NCBI RefSeq assembly: GCF_000004195.4
Contig: NC_030681.2
Coordinates: forward strand, 137,237,506-137,301,505
DNA length: 64,000 nt
Direction: 5' to 3'
Origin: Xenopus tropicalis
Lineage: Eukaryota; Chordata; Amphibia; Anura; Pipidae
Shown: one piece after another, positions 20,701 to 31,376 of the stretch
How the letters are laid out: each line of letters opens with the position of its first letter
Numbering within the stretch: the stretch's first letter is position 1
The notes under the pieces: generated by a model
The model's database searches: none
What the model saw: only the letters and a program-made list of their open reading frames with translations
Told to the model about the DNA's origin: nothing
Translations under genes and position numbers: made by a program

Positions 20701-22557
20701 AAGGCCACATTGAGAGGGAAAAGTGCAAGTGGACCTTCTGCTTCTATATTCCTATAAAAATGTTTATTCGGCTTGGTTTTTACAGATGGTGAAGAGCCAT
20801 TTATTAAATAAAAAGAAGTTGTTTACATTGCAACCAAGCTTGCCATTCCCCAAGTAATGTAAGTTTTGCGCAACTCTGATCACCCATAGAAAAACCCATA
20901 CCCCCTACGAATAGTTCTTGTTCTGACAATTGAGATTGGCCTATATCAGGGACCACACTAGCATTTTTGTCTGGGTTGTCAGAGCTCTGAAAACCAGAAT
21001 GATGGTAACATTATGTCCACTGTCTGGCTGGATTAGGGCACTGTGTTCCCACACAAACTAGAAGCATTCATTCATGCTAGGTTACATTAGCCAACCAATT
21101 GACAGAACTGTTACTTCTTCCTGTTACTGTTAGAACCTGTATTACTTTCTGTCAGGTGATCTCTTGAGGAGTACACACACAACCACAAAATGGTGGTTTA
21201 ATTAATTAGATGTAAAAGGGCAACATTTACTTATATTTAAACCTACCTCCCAACATTTGAAAAAATGAAAACAAGGGCAAAATTCTTCCCCATTGCACAA
21301 GGCCAACTCAGCTCACTGTAAGGAAAGCACTAACCATATGTTTATGATTGAGGGAACATAACATGGTTACTTTTGGACATTATTTAATTACAAGCCCCAA
21401 TTATAGTACTAACAGGTACAAGTTGTGCAATTTAAATTTTCCTACTGTTTCTTTCTTTCTTTTCTTTTTATTATCAAGGTTTTAATATATGATGCCAATA
21501 AAAGTGTTTTTAAAGTAGGTGTGCCACCTAAATGTGTTGTCTTTTCCATATTTAATTGAATTAATTACCACACAGTGAGCACCCGAAATTAACTATAGTG
21601 CAGGGTTCATTCTTAATGGGGAAATTCTTGTCTCTGCCCACTTTATGGACACTCTCGGAATATTACATTCAATTAAAAAAAACATGGTTGAAGTTACAGG
21701 ATCAGGCATAAACAACATTTTATAGCAGTGTCGGACTAGGATACCAGGAAAACTCCCGGTGGGCCCAGGTGTCATTGGGCCCTCCTGCTCACCCAGCCAT
21801 TTTACTTGTATGCTTTTACCATGGTCATTCCTCATTTCTATATGAGAACAAATAAAATAAATAGCATTTCATGGCACAGTGTGTCCCTCCAGCCTTTCAT
21901 GACACCATGTTGTCCCTACAAGTATAGGTATTCTATAAAACTCTGGTGTGTCATAAATACATACAGGAATTCTATAGAAGTTGAATCTCATACGTTACAT
22001 AAAAGACACTGTATTATTTAAGCCTATCTAGAACTAAACAATAACATAGGAACATTGTGCAGTGTCAGTATCCCTTTTGACCCTTTAAACTCCCACAAAG
22101 TGCTGACTTAATCCAACCCCATTCCATAACTGAGGAGGGAAATCTGCTTTGCAGTTCCTGCGTTTGCTCAGCCTGGAACAGCATTAGTGACATATCTGGT
22201 AACAGTGAGTATAGAGTTACAGGCTGCGCTGGCTGCCGTGGAACCACCCATTGAGCAAACGAGGTGGTGACAGCAGAGGAAGAACCCTATGTTTCAAGTC
22301 AAGTCGATGCCAACATTCTGAGGAATGAGCAGCATTTGTAAAATACACCAGTAAAAGTACTGTGACCTCAACTCTTGGCCACAATTACCCGAGCGTGAAG
22401 AGTGACTATTTAAAACCAAGGCTGCTAACAATAGCAACAAACAGAGTTATGAATGTTTCTAAAACGAGATTACTAGCGTCTATCCCTGTGCAAAAAGCAG
22501 AGCGAATATAGAATGAATTCATTCATTAGAGGGGATACAGAAGATCAAGTAACAGAG

Positions 22558-22560
<3 letters not shown>
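20701..22560. other. Gene-free stretch with one hAT-like terminus
   Basis: CAGTGTCGGACTAGGATACC at about 21726 followed by CGGTGGGCCC resembles the left end of a hAT MITE, as at 61247, but no matching right end was found. No genes. Confidence 0.4.

Positions 22561-22616
<56 letters not shown>
22561..22616. repeat. (CT)n(AT)n compound microsatellite
   Basis: About 22 CT repeats followed directly by about 5 TA repeats. Confidence 0.95.
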
Positions 22617-23777
22617 TTGTAAGTGTATATTGTACCCTGAGGGTGCCATAGAAATTCTCAACACTCCTCAGCCCTGTAATAGTTGGGGTGGTCTCTGGCA
22701 CCCGAGTGGTTAAAGAAGAAATATTTGCGTAGAGGGGGCTTTTATGACCTTTTTACATTTTATTGTCCATGGGGCTTGGAAAAAGAGCTAGCCTAATGTG
22801 AAAAATCTGTGTCAGTCTGGGCCGGGTTCCAAAAAAAACCCTAAGTGCTTTAAATCTATTGGAATTCTGTTACGATGGCATTGCACAAGGAAAAACATGT
22901 CCTTATCCTAACCCCACCGGTGCGCAAAAGACACTCCTATCAGGCAGATGAACAGATAGTTTTAGAAGGCTTTGTGGGTTAAAGTTGCAGTTAGAATGTT
23001 TGCCATCTGTGATCCCCACCATTTCCCAACATGCAGACAAAATGCGTGGGAGGTGGCATCACACAGGAATTTGCATGGCTTGCACGACGTGGCGGCCCTC
23101 TGGCGACTGCTAAGGTGACCATGTGTTTGACATGCCTGTCACGGGCTATCACACTACGGGTGGAGTGTTAAGTCACGCAGCACATTACAACAGAGGAGTG
23201 TGTTGACACCACAAAATGAAGCTGTCGAGCTGGGAGCTCATCCTGAGGAGACTGATGCAGTCAACCTTAAATATTTAGGCTCATATAGATTTAGGCCTAA
23301 TGGCTTTGTTGTACTATTAACACATAAATATATATATTAGAATGATGTGAGTGTTTATCGCTTCAGCTCAAATTAAAGGTACCATTTATTTACATGTATA
23401 CATTGGGTTTTTTGACTATATTTATATTGACATTGGCTGGGGAATTCTCCCTGGATAACATTAAAAAGATCATTCCCTTCCCATAGGTTCTGTATTTGCT
23501 ATCTATTAAGGTAAAGTTACCATTTGCTTCCCAAACACCTGGTTTACCACTGTTCCCTCCCTGGCCAATATGTTGCCCAGCTGATAAGTAAGGTTCCTGT
23601 GTATGATTTAACAGCCATATTCTCTGAAAATTGCTGTAAATAAGGGAGCCATGACAGGTTTGTCAACTATTTGAATTTGTTACCATTTTTCCAGCCTTGG
23701 TTTGGCTCACTAACATACTGGTTCGCATACACCAGTGAGCAGGAGCTCTAGCAGAAATGTCCTTCCCACTGTAAGTA
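22617..23777. other. Gene-free stretch
   Basis: No gene or element ends recognised. Moderately GC-rich around 22900-23230. Confidence 0.4.
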
Positions 23778-25002
23778 CAGGTATCGGACCCCTTATCCGG
23801 AAACCCATTATCCAGAAAGTTCTGAATTACGGAAAGGCCATCTCCAATAGACTCCATTTTAATCAAATAATTCACATTTTTAAAAATGGTTTCCTTTTTC
23901 TCTGTAATAATGAAACGGTACCTGTACTTGATCCCAACTTAGATATAATTACCCCTTATTGGGGGCAGAACAGCCCTATTGGGTTTATTTAATGGTTAAA
24001 TGACTCCCTTTTCTCTGTAATAATAAAACAGTACCTGTACTTGATCCCAACTTAGATATAATTACCCCTTATTGGGGGCAGAACAGCCCTATTGGGTTAA
24101 TTTAATGGTTAAATGATTCCCTTTTCTCTGTAATAATAAAACAGTACCTGTACTTGATCCCAACTAAGATATAATTACCCCTTATTGGGGGCAGAACAGC
24201 CCTACTGGGTTTATTTAATGGTTAAATGATTCCCTTTTCTCTGTAATAATAAAACAGTACCTTGTACTTGATCCCAACTAAGATATAATTACCCCTTATT
24301 GGGGGCAGAACAGCCCTATTGGGTTAATTTAATGGTTAAATGATTCCCTTTTCTCTGTAATAATAAAACAGTACCTGTACTTGATCCCAACTAAGATATA
24401 ATTACCCCTTATTGGGGGCAGAACAGCCCTATTGGGTTTATTTAATGGTTAAATGATTCCCTTTTCTCTGTAATAATAAAACAGTACCTGTACTTGATCC
24501 CAACTAAGATATAATTACCCCTTATTGGGGGCAGAACAGCCCTATTGGGTTTATTTAATGGTTAAATGATTCCCTTTTCTCTGTAATAATAAAACAGTAC
24601 CTGTACTTGATCCCAACTAAGATATAATTACCCCTTATTGGGGCAGAACAGCCCTATTGGGTTTATTTCATGGTTAAATGATTCCCTTTTCTCTGTAATA
24701 ATAAAACAGTACCTGTACTTGATCCCAACTAAGATATAATTACCCCTTATTGGGGGCAGAACAGCCCTATTGGGTTTATTTAATGGTTAAATGATTCCCT
24801 TTTCTCTGTAATAATAAAACAGTACCTGTACTTGATCCCAACTAAGATATAACTAATTCTTATTGGAGCCAAAACAATCCTAGTTGGTTTAATTACTGTT
24901 TAAATATTTTTTTTCATCAAACTTAAGGTAGGAGATCTGAATTACGGAAAGACCCCTTATCTGGAAGGTCCCGAGCATTCTGGATAATGGGTCCCATATC
25001 TA
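23778..25002 (+). mobile_element. 113-bp-repeat MITE, forward, about 9 tandem units, complete
   Basis: It starts CAGGTATCGGACCCCTTATC after TA and ends GGATAATGGGTCCCATATCT before TATA; the ends are inverted repeats and the flanks are consistent with a TA target. Left arm to about 23890, about nine 113-bp units, the last being degenerate (GATATAACTAATTCTTATTGG), then the right arm GGAGATCTGAATTACGG. One unit has an extra T (ACCTTGTACTTG near 24262) and one lacks a G, so the units differ slightly. No coding capacity. Confidence 0.92.
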
Positions 25003-26419
25003 TATAGGATCCCTGTTTGGGGAGGTTCAGAGAGGTTCAGAGGAAGGAACAGACTGCATATTAAATGTGACAGTCAAAGTCCCTTCAAAGCATACATAGT
25101 GGCGCACTGCTAAAGTAACAATATAAATAACCCAGATTATTTCTTTAGAGATGATCCATGGTAAATAGTCCATAAGTATATATTACATTGACATATGAGT
25201 GGGGCTGAAACTTTAACTTATTAATGCCTATGTGACATATAAAGTCCTGTGCTCCTTGTCTTGCTATATGGATTAGTAGGTAGACAGAGAGTGGGTAGTA
25301 CATACATACACATACAGGTGAATACGGAAGTATTTAAAGTCTCCCCAGAATATTCTTGGTTGGCACAAAACGTATGCCCTGTCCTGTTGTTTAGAAGCTG
25401 CTCCTGGCACCAGGTTATCAGAAGGAGCCACACCTCAGGACTTGAAATAGCCCAAGTTCCACCTGTAGCCAGTCATCTTTGCGCAGGCCAATAAAGGATG
25501 TTAGCGTTCCAGGCCTCTTATCCTTGTCAAGTGGAAAACAATTTGATAACAAGCACAGACAGCCTCAGAACTCTGAACATTCCTCCCAGCTGACTCCAGA
25601 ACACACGCCTGACACACCAGGTGGCTGTTTGAGTGTTTCAGGATTGCTTGGATTCTGAGATTCCAAAGCATTTTGTTATTCTTCATTAAACAAGTTCCTA
25701 CTTTAGCATTTCTTTCTCAGCACCCAATGTTTTAGTTTGGGCCACTTTCCAAATCTCAGTAACATCCCATGTGTCGTTACATAAAGTGCATTGATTAAAA
25801 GTAGTTGTCATTTTAATGTTTGCTTCTTGACTTATATTATATTTTGTGCAAGGTTGTCAACTCCTACTGCTGTCTGCACTGAGGGAGGTAAAGGCTGATA
25901 GCCTATGATGTCAATGACTGACTCCAGAAGAAAGTGATGTTGAACTGTGGTCTCTACCACATGGGCAGGTAGGCTAATTCACATTAGTCTATTTCACCAT
26001 TACTGTTAATGTTTTTTTCTACCATACTCCATCTTGTTGGTTCCTCCCTACTTCTGCTATGAAAAGTTCATCAAGTTTTAATTACCTTGATATATTTAAA
26101 TGTTTTTTTCCATATCACCTCATTCCCTAAAGTCTTGAGGTCTCTACTGATATTTTTTGTTTTCAGAGGGATGAAGATAAAACTAGTTCCGACTACTCTG
26201 TGGATGTATTCAGTTAGCAAATGAACGCCCTTCCAATCCTCACACAGGAAATGATTAGTACTAGGAGTATCCCTGAATTTACTTGTTTACATCTAGATAT
26301 ATATCCTTTACCCTAATCCCCAATTTTTGCCAAGGGTTGCTAACATACAGACTACTGAATATAAAATAAGTATTTCAGACCAAAGCACTATCCGGATCAT
26401 TGCAGTGCATCTTTATGTC
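25003..26419. other. Gene-free stretch
   Basis: No gene, repeat or element recognised. Confidence 0.4.
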
Positions 26420-26434
26420 CAATACATTTTTCTT

Positions 26435-26732
26435 GGGAAAAAAAGCAGATGGCACACAGAGCTATGAACTAGGAAACAAGCCCTTCAAAGTTTTATTGCG
26501 GAGGTGCAACGTTTCGGGGCAGAATAACTTGCTTGATAAAGGGGTTATTCTGCCCCGAAACGTTGCACCTCCGCAATAAAACTTTGAAGGGCTTGTTCCC
26601 TAGTTCATAGCTCTGTGTGCCATCTGCTTTTTTCCCAAGTTGGTTTTGGGAGGGTGCCGATCCCTCCAGCAGTGCGCACCGGGCGTTTATTACTTTGGAG
26701 AGCCAGGGTGTGCGGAAAGGGTCTCTGTTGTG
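26435..26732. mobile_element. Snapback insertion with 15-bp target duplication and hammerhead-like core
   Basis: CAATACATTTTTCTT (26420-26434) and CAATAAATTTTTCTT (26733-26747) flank the element, a 15-bp duplication with one mismatch. Inside, 26435-26531 and 26540-26637 are near-perfect inverted repeats. At the turn is TTGATAAAGGGG...CCCCGAAACGTTGCAC (26533-26567), a hammerhead-like core with a 4-bp stem II and the ACGT stem III of dimeric hammerheads. Downstream to 26732 is a non-inverted extension. Long variable duplications and inverted extensions fit a Penelope-like element. Confidence 0.75.
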
Positions 26733-26964
26733 CAATAAATTTTTCTTACCTTTCATGGCTAAAATCCCACAAAGCCCTGCTGTAATAGTATCGTGGGTAT
26801 TATATTGGCAAGAAAAACTATGATTCATTAGGATTTATATGAGGAAGATCACTGTGATTAATCAATTACTTCCTTGCATCAGCATCATAAATTATACAGT
26901 GAGACATTGGTTTTTTTTAAAGAAAAAAGTATTTTTGCACATTTAAAGCTATTTATGTCTTTAT

Positions 26965-27170
26965 TGTTACAATAAAGGGATAATGTGCAGAATTCAGCTT
27001 GCACCTAGACATTGTGGGTATTAGTATGCAAAAGTTCCCTTGGCTAACACCCGCTATAATAACATGCAGGTGGTACCATCTTTATCCCTTAACCCCTGCA
27101 TCTATTGTGACTCAGCCCTGCCTCTAATTTAGAGATTGTTATGGGTAAGTGTGTATCCCTATCATTAAAG
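26965..27170 (+). repeat. Local direct duplication, copy 1
   Basis: Shares blocks with 28095-28305 in the same order: GCACCTAG, ATTGTGGGTA, CTATAATAACATGCAGGTGG, TACCATCTT, CCCTGCATCTATTGTGACTC. The copies are clearly diverged. Two MITEs were inserted between the copies. Confidence 0.8.
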
Positions 27171-27272
27171 AATAAATAAATATTTTTTTTCTATCTCTAA
27201 AATGACTCTTTACAGCCCCCTTCGACCATCTTCACAAGAAAGAAAAAGGGATGGAGCTTCATGCTAGACTAA

Positions 27273-27654
27273 AGGTGGCCATACACGAGCAGATCCGCTC
27301 GCTTGGCGATGTCGCCAAGCGAGCGGATCTTCCCCCGATATCCCCACCTACGGGTGGGCGATATCGGGGACCATTTAGGTAAAAAAAATAATAATCCGAT
27401 CGTTTGGCCCTGGGGCCAGACGATCGGATTATGTGGGCGGCAATGGAGCAGTCGGATCGGGGACCGCATCAACGAGCCGATGCGGTCCCCGATCCGACCA
27501 GATTTTCTAACCTGGCCGATCGAGATCTGGCCAATTTCAGGCCAGATATCGGTCGGCCAGGCCGCTCTGCTCTCCCCATACACGGGCCGATTAGCTGCCG
27601 AATCGGTCCAAGGGACTGATATCGGCAGCTATAGTCGGCCCGTGTATGGCCACC
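27273..27654. mobile_element. TTAA-type palindromic MITE (GGTGGCCATACACG family), 382 bp
   Basis: The left end AGGTGGCCATACACG pairs with CGTGTATGGCCACCT at the right; flanks are CTAA and TTAA, so a TTAA target with one change. It holds further palindromes (for example CGATCGTTTGGCCC and its inverse around 27395-27428). Related elements lie at 31118, 34238, 38035 and 43524. The open frames inside have no transposase features. Confidence 0.85.
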
Positions 27655-27751
27655 TTAAGAAGTAGCTGAGAGAGCTGAAGTTCAGCGACTTGTAATACAG
27701 ATTCTACTTGTGATTCTGGGAGCTTTATAAAGTATTTTTATAGAATCCTTT

Positions 27752-27965
27752 TAGGGTGAAGACACACAGAGCTACTAGTAGCTACTAGTACTAGTAGCAG
27801 CTATATGTCATGGCTACTAAATGCCAGAAAATAACCTGCCATAGACAATACTGAGAACTGTCTCTACTAAGACACACGTAGACATAATTATCAGTAAATG
27901 ATCAGCATTGTCTACTTTAGTAGACAAGTAGCTGCTACTAGTAGCTCTGTGTGTCTTCACCCTTA
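27752..27965. mobile_element. Palindromic MITE (GGGTGAAGACACAC family)
   Basis: TTAGGGTGAAGACACACAGAGC at the left is mirrored by GCTCTGTGTGTCTTCACCC at the right, and CTACTAGTAGCTACTAG repeats form the inner arm. Relatives occur at 34817 and 38645. Confidence 0.85.
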
Positions 27966-28094
27966 GTAGTGTTTATGATAAAATGCTTACTTATCCTTTA
28001 ATGGTGACAAGTGCCTACTTAAAACATTCTATCTACACTACTCAGGGGTAACACTGTTTGTTTCACAAGAAGCATATCTTCTAATTTCCTTGGT

Positions 28095-28305
28095 TTCTAT
28101 ATCAAAGACTCAACATGCAGAACTCAACCTGCACCTAGGAATTGTGGGTACTGGTAGGCAAAAAGAACCCTTGGCCTAACACCAGCTATAATAACATGCA
28201 GGTGGTACCATCTTCATCCAATAATCCCTGCATCTATTGTGACTCAGTTTGGCCTACACTTTATAGGAGGGCATTATGTGTAATTGTGTATCACTCCCAT
28301 TATGG
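28095..28305 (+). repeat. Local direct duplication, copy 2
   Basis: Partner of 26965-27170. Next to it, 28030-28100 and 28433-28510 also share blocks (CTACACTAC, AAGTATCTTCTA-like text, TTTCTTTGGT), so several neighbouring segments have been duplicated. Confidence 0.7.
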
Positions 28306-28539
28306 AATGTCCTTTAAACAATGTAAGCTCTTCCCATTCCAATAATAGAATAATGTCAATAAAGTCCAATATGCACAAGGTATTTGCATGACAGTTCCGG
28401 TTACTTATAGAGATGCCTTCCTGATCCATCTTGTCTACACTACCTGAAGTCTCAGAGAAGGGAACCCTTTGGTTAACATGACACTTATCTTCTAGTTTCT
28501 TTGGTGAGACTTGTATAAGATACGCCCTTCAAATTACTC

Positions 28540-29350
28540 AACTGCCAGTCAAGAATTCCTAAAGTTCCTGTACATGACACTTTACAGCCCCTAACTGTCT
28601 AATGGCTACAGAATGATGTTAGTTGTAGGTTTCCCTATGTGGCAGCTGCCAGGGTGAAATCTCTCTGCGGTGTGTTTTGATCACATCAGGGCAGGTGATG
28701 TGTGTTCTCCCCTCTGGCTGGAATAGCAATGGAAGTAGTATCTCCAGCCTATCAGAGCCTGGCTGCAACCCCAACACAGCTGTTAGGGCAAACACACAGA
28801 GTAACCATAGAGATCTAAAGAGGGTTAGAGCCCAACACCTGTAATGAACCTGGCCTGCAGGGATAGAGTTGAGATATGTTATAATGCATATTGGCATGCC
28901 TGCTATATTAGATATGAGCAAGTTCCAACCAGTGGCTTTGACTGCCCTACCATCTTAACAAATGATTCCCAGTGTCTCTTTCAGTGTAAATCTGCTCATC
29001 TTATTGCAGCCTGTCATGCTGATATGTGGGAAAGGAACTTTACGGGCAGACTCTTCATGAATATTCAGCTGGATGTGCGTTTGAAAGAAAAATTGAAATA
29101 TTTAAAGTTAATCAGCTCCTATTGCTAAAAACTAATGGGTTTTAATATCTACAGTCTGAAGAAAATTACTTCCATATTTTTTTCATTGATGTCATAATAT
29201 TTTAAATGAAATGTGGCCAACAAGGATTAGCAACATCTTTGGAGCCAACTCTTTTTAAACTAGAATTAAAAAGCTGAAAATAAGGCTGGTAATTCTCTTT
29301 TTGTTCAGATAAAACCATTATATATATATATATATATATTTATAGATCAG
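28540..29350. other. Gene-free stretch
   Basis: A 94-codon plus-strand and a 100-codon minus-strand frame overlap here but neither shows a domain. No repeat ends found. Confidence 0.4.
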
Positions 29351-29384
29351 TTCTTTGGAGTGTATCACGGGGTATACAGGCAAA

Positions 29385-29465
29385 TTTATTATACACAAAA
29401 AATACTTCACGACTGGAACACCCTATAGGGTGTGCTAGTCCTGAAGTATTTTTTTGTGTGTGTGT
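29385..29465. mobile_element. Short palindromic element
   Basis: Around the centre CACCCTATAGGGTG the flanks pair: CACAAAAAATACTTCACGAC at the left with GTCCTGAAGTATTTTTTTGT at the right, with a few mismatches. Confidence 0.7.
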
Positions 29466-29477
29466 ATATATATATAC

Positions 29478-29700
29478 ATAGATTGTAAGCTCTACGGGGC
29501 AGGGACCTCTTTCCTACTGTGTCTCATACCACATGGCACTTAATCTCTGTGTATTTATACTTATTTATTGTTTATTTATTTATTATAACACTTGTCCTCC
29601 CTGTGTGTAATTTTGTATATTGTAAGATTGTACAGTGCTGCGTACCCTTGTGGCGCTTTATAAATAAAGTTATACATACATACATACATACATACTGTAT
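29478..29700 (+). mobile_element. LINE 3' UTR with AATAAAG(TTATACATAC)n end
   Basis: GATTGTAAGCTCTACGGGGC, CAGGGACCTCTTTCC, then TGTACAGTGCTGCGTACCCT and GGCGCTTTATAAATAAAG with a CATA-repeat tail. It is comparable in kind to the minus-strand LINE tail at 3039 (GGCGCTATATAAATAA). No reverse transcriptase codons remain. Confidence 0.65.
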
Positions 29701-29879
29701 ATATAGATATAGATATTTGAACAAAAAAAAACAAGCAATTTTCTCACTATAAAATAATAATATTCTGTAGTGTTCTACAATAGTACATTAGGAGAAGTTC
29801 ATAGAAATTCTAATTACATAAAAAAAGAGGTAAAGAGAGTCTTCCTTGTTACAATCTAAAAGAAGGGGCCAAAGGAACA

Positions 29880-30735
29880 TGACCCACTCATCACCCTACA
29901 CTTGCTCACACCTCACTCACCAATAAAAACTGCGTGACGATATCATTGTTGGAAATGATAATGGCCACAGCTTTATTTAACAATAATACAAACAGTGCAA
30001 TAAATGAACACAATACCAATAAGTAAACATATATAATCAAAACAATATATCATAACAATACATCAATATAAATAACAGTAAGTGCAAAAAACATTAGTAT
30101 GCTCCAAGAACATTGACCTTGAGTCCCTTGCCAGTCTGCCCTTCCACAACCAACCTGAGCCGTGCTATCCTCCAGCCGCCCAATCCCTAGCTCGGAGGAT
30201 ATCCGCCGGCAAATCCAAGACTTATCCGGTTCCCTTTTCTACTTATCCAGTTATTATCCACCCAGTGCTTTATAGCGCACCATTTGCATTCCTTCCACCA
30301 ATGGTCACCCACCTTAGGGGTTAAACCATCCACTCTACCTGATCTGGCGTACCAGAACAAGCTTTCCCCCCCCCCCCGGCAGACTGACAAGGACCCGCCG
30401 AAGCTGTGACAACTACCTGGACTCTGATCCGCCTCTACCTTTTTCCTACTCTTACCCTTGTCTTCTCCACTAGCTAGCTAACCCTTTGTACCCCTCAACC
30501 CTCCGAGCCACATGCGTGACAACTATAAGCGATTATGATTAAATAAAGAACCAACCCCCAACTAAGGGAGGGTGGGTGGCAACCTTTCTCTGCTGCTTCC
30601 ACTCAAAATGGTGGATAGCCAGCCCCTAACTATGCTCCTATAAACCTTTCTCTGCCCCGCCTTCTGGCACTCCCCTTTGTAACAAACTACCCTATTCCCC
30701 GCTGTGATGCTGTGCAGGGTCATGCAGCCCCTTTT
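29880..30735 (-). mobile_element. LTR-like element, copy 1 (minus)
   Basis: Shares AAAGCTGTGGCC (minus strand, with AATAAAG as a possible poly(A) signal) and CCCACCCTCCCTT.GTTG with the insertion at 60096-60964, in the same relative order. On the minus strand a GTTTATAGGAGC sequence lies where the other copy has GATATAAAGGGG. A C-run of about 11-14 interrupts it at about 30366. The boundaries are approximate and a retroviral or gypsy-type LTR origin is an inference. Confidence 0.45.
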
Positions 30736-31117
30736 TACCTTTGCTTTCATTTTCTTATTGGCTGATTAGTTGCTATTGAAAATAGGTAAAGCCATTACCT
30801 GCAGTTCAACAAAAATACTAGACCTTCAAATTCACATGGTGCCCAAATTGCCCTAAAGAGGTATCCTTTTGAGACCACATGAAGACCAAATGGTTTGGGG
30901 AATGGATGTACATTTCAAGTGTCCCATCTCTAGAAAAGACTTGGAGAGACTCATGAGGAGAGGGTCAGGAGCAGTTTAGTGTTTATTAAGAGATACTGTA
31001 AGGTGACTGATATAAATTATCTTAATAGGGAATCTATAGAATCCTATTTGTAATAGATATGTTCAATATCGGATAACACAGTTATTTCACCCAGAAATAA
31101 TAGAGCTGGGCTGAGGC
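30736..31117. other. Gene-free stretch
   Basis: No gene or element ends recognised. Confidence 0.35.
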
Positions 31118-31372
31118 TGATCTTCTCCCGATATCCCCCACCTACGGGCTAATTATAACGACGGGTATAGGCAAAGTCAGTCCGCATCAACGAGCTGATG
31201 TGGCCCCCGATCCGACTAGATTTTTTAACCTGCCCGTTCTATATCTTCCCGATTTCAGGCCAGATATTGGTCGGGCAGGCCCGCCGGTAGTGCCCATACA
31301 CGGGCCGATTAGCTGCCGAATGGGTCTAAGGGGCCGATATCGGCAGCTAGAATCGGCCCGTGTATGGGGACC
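31118..31372. mobile_element. GGCCATACACG-family MITE, left end truncated
   Basis: It ends CGTGTATGGGGACC before TTAA (31373-31376) and shares CGATATCCCC.ACCTACGGG, CATCAACGAGC and CCGATTAGCTGCCGAAT with the copy at 27273-27654. The left terminal repeat is missing. Confidence 0.8.
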
Positions 31373-31376
31373 TTAA

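Noticed and set aside
27269..27665. 104- and 120-codon frames in both strands
   Set aside because: They lie wholly in a palindromic MITE, where mirrored frames are expected.
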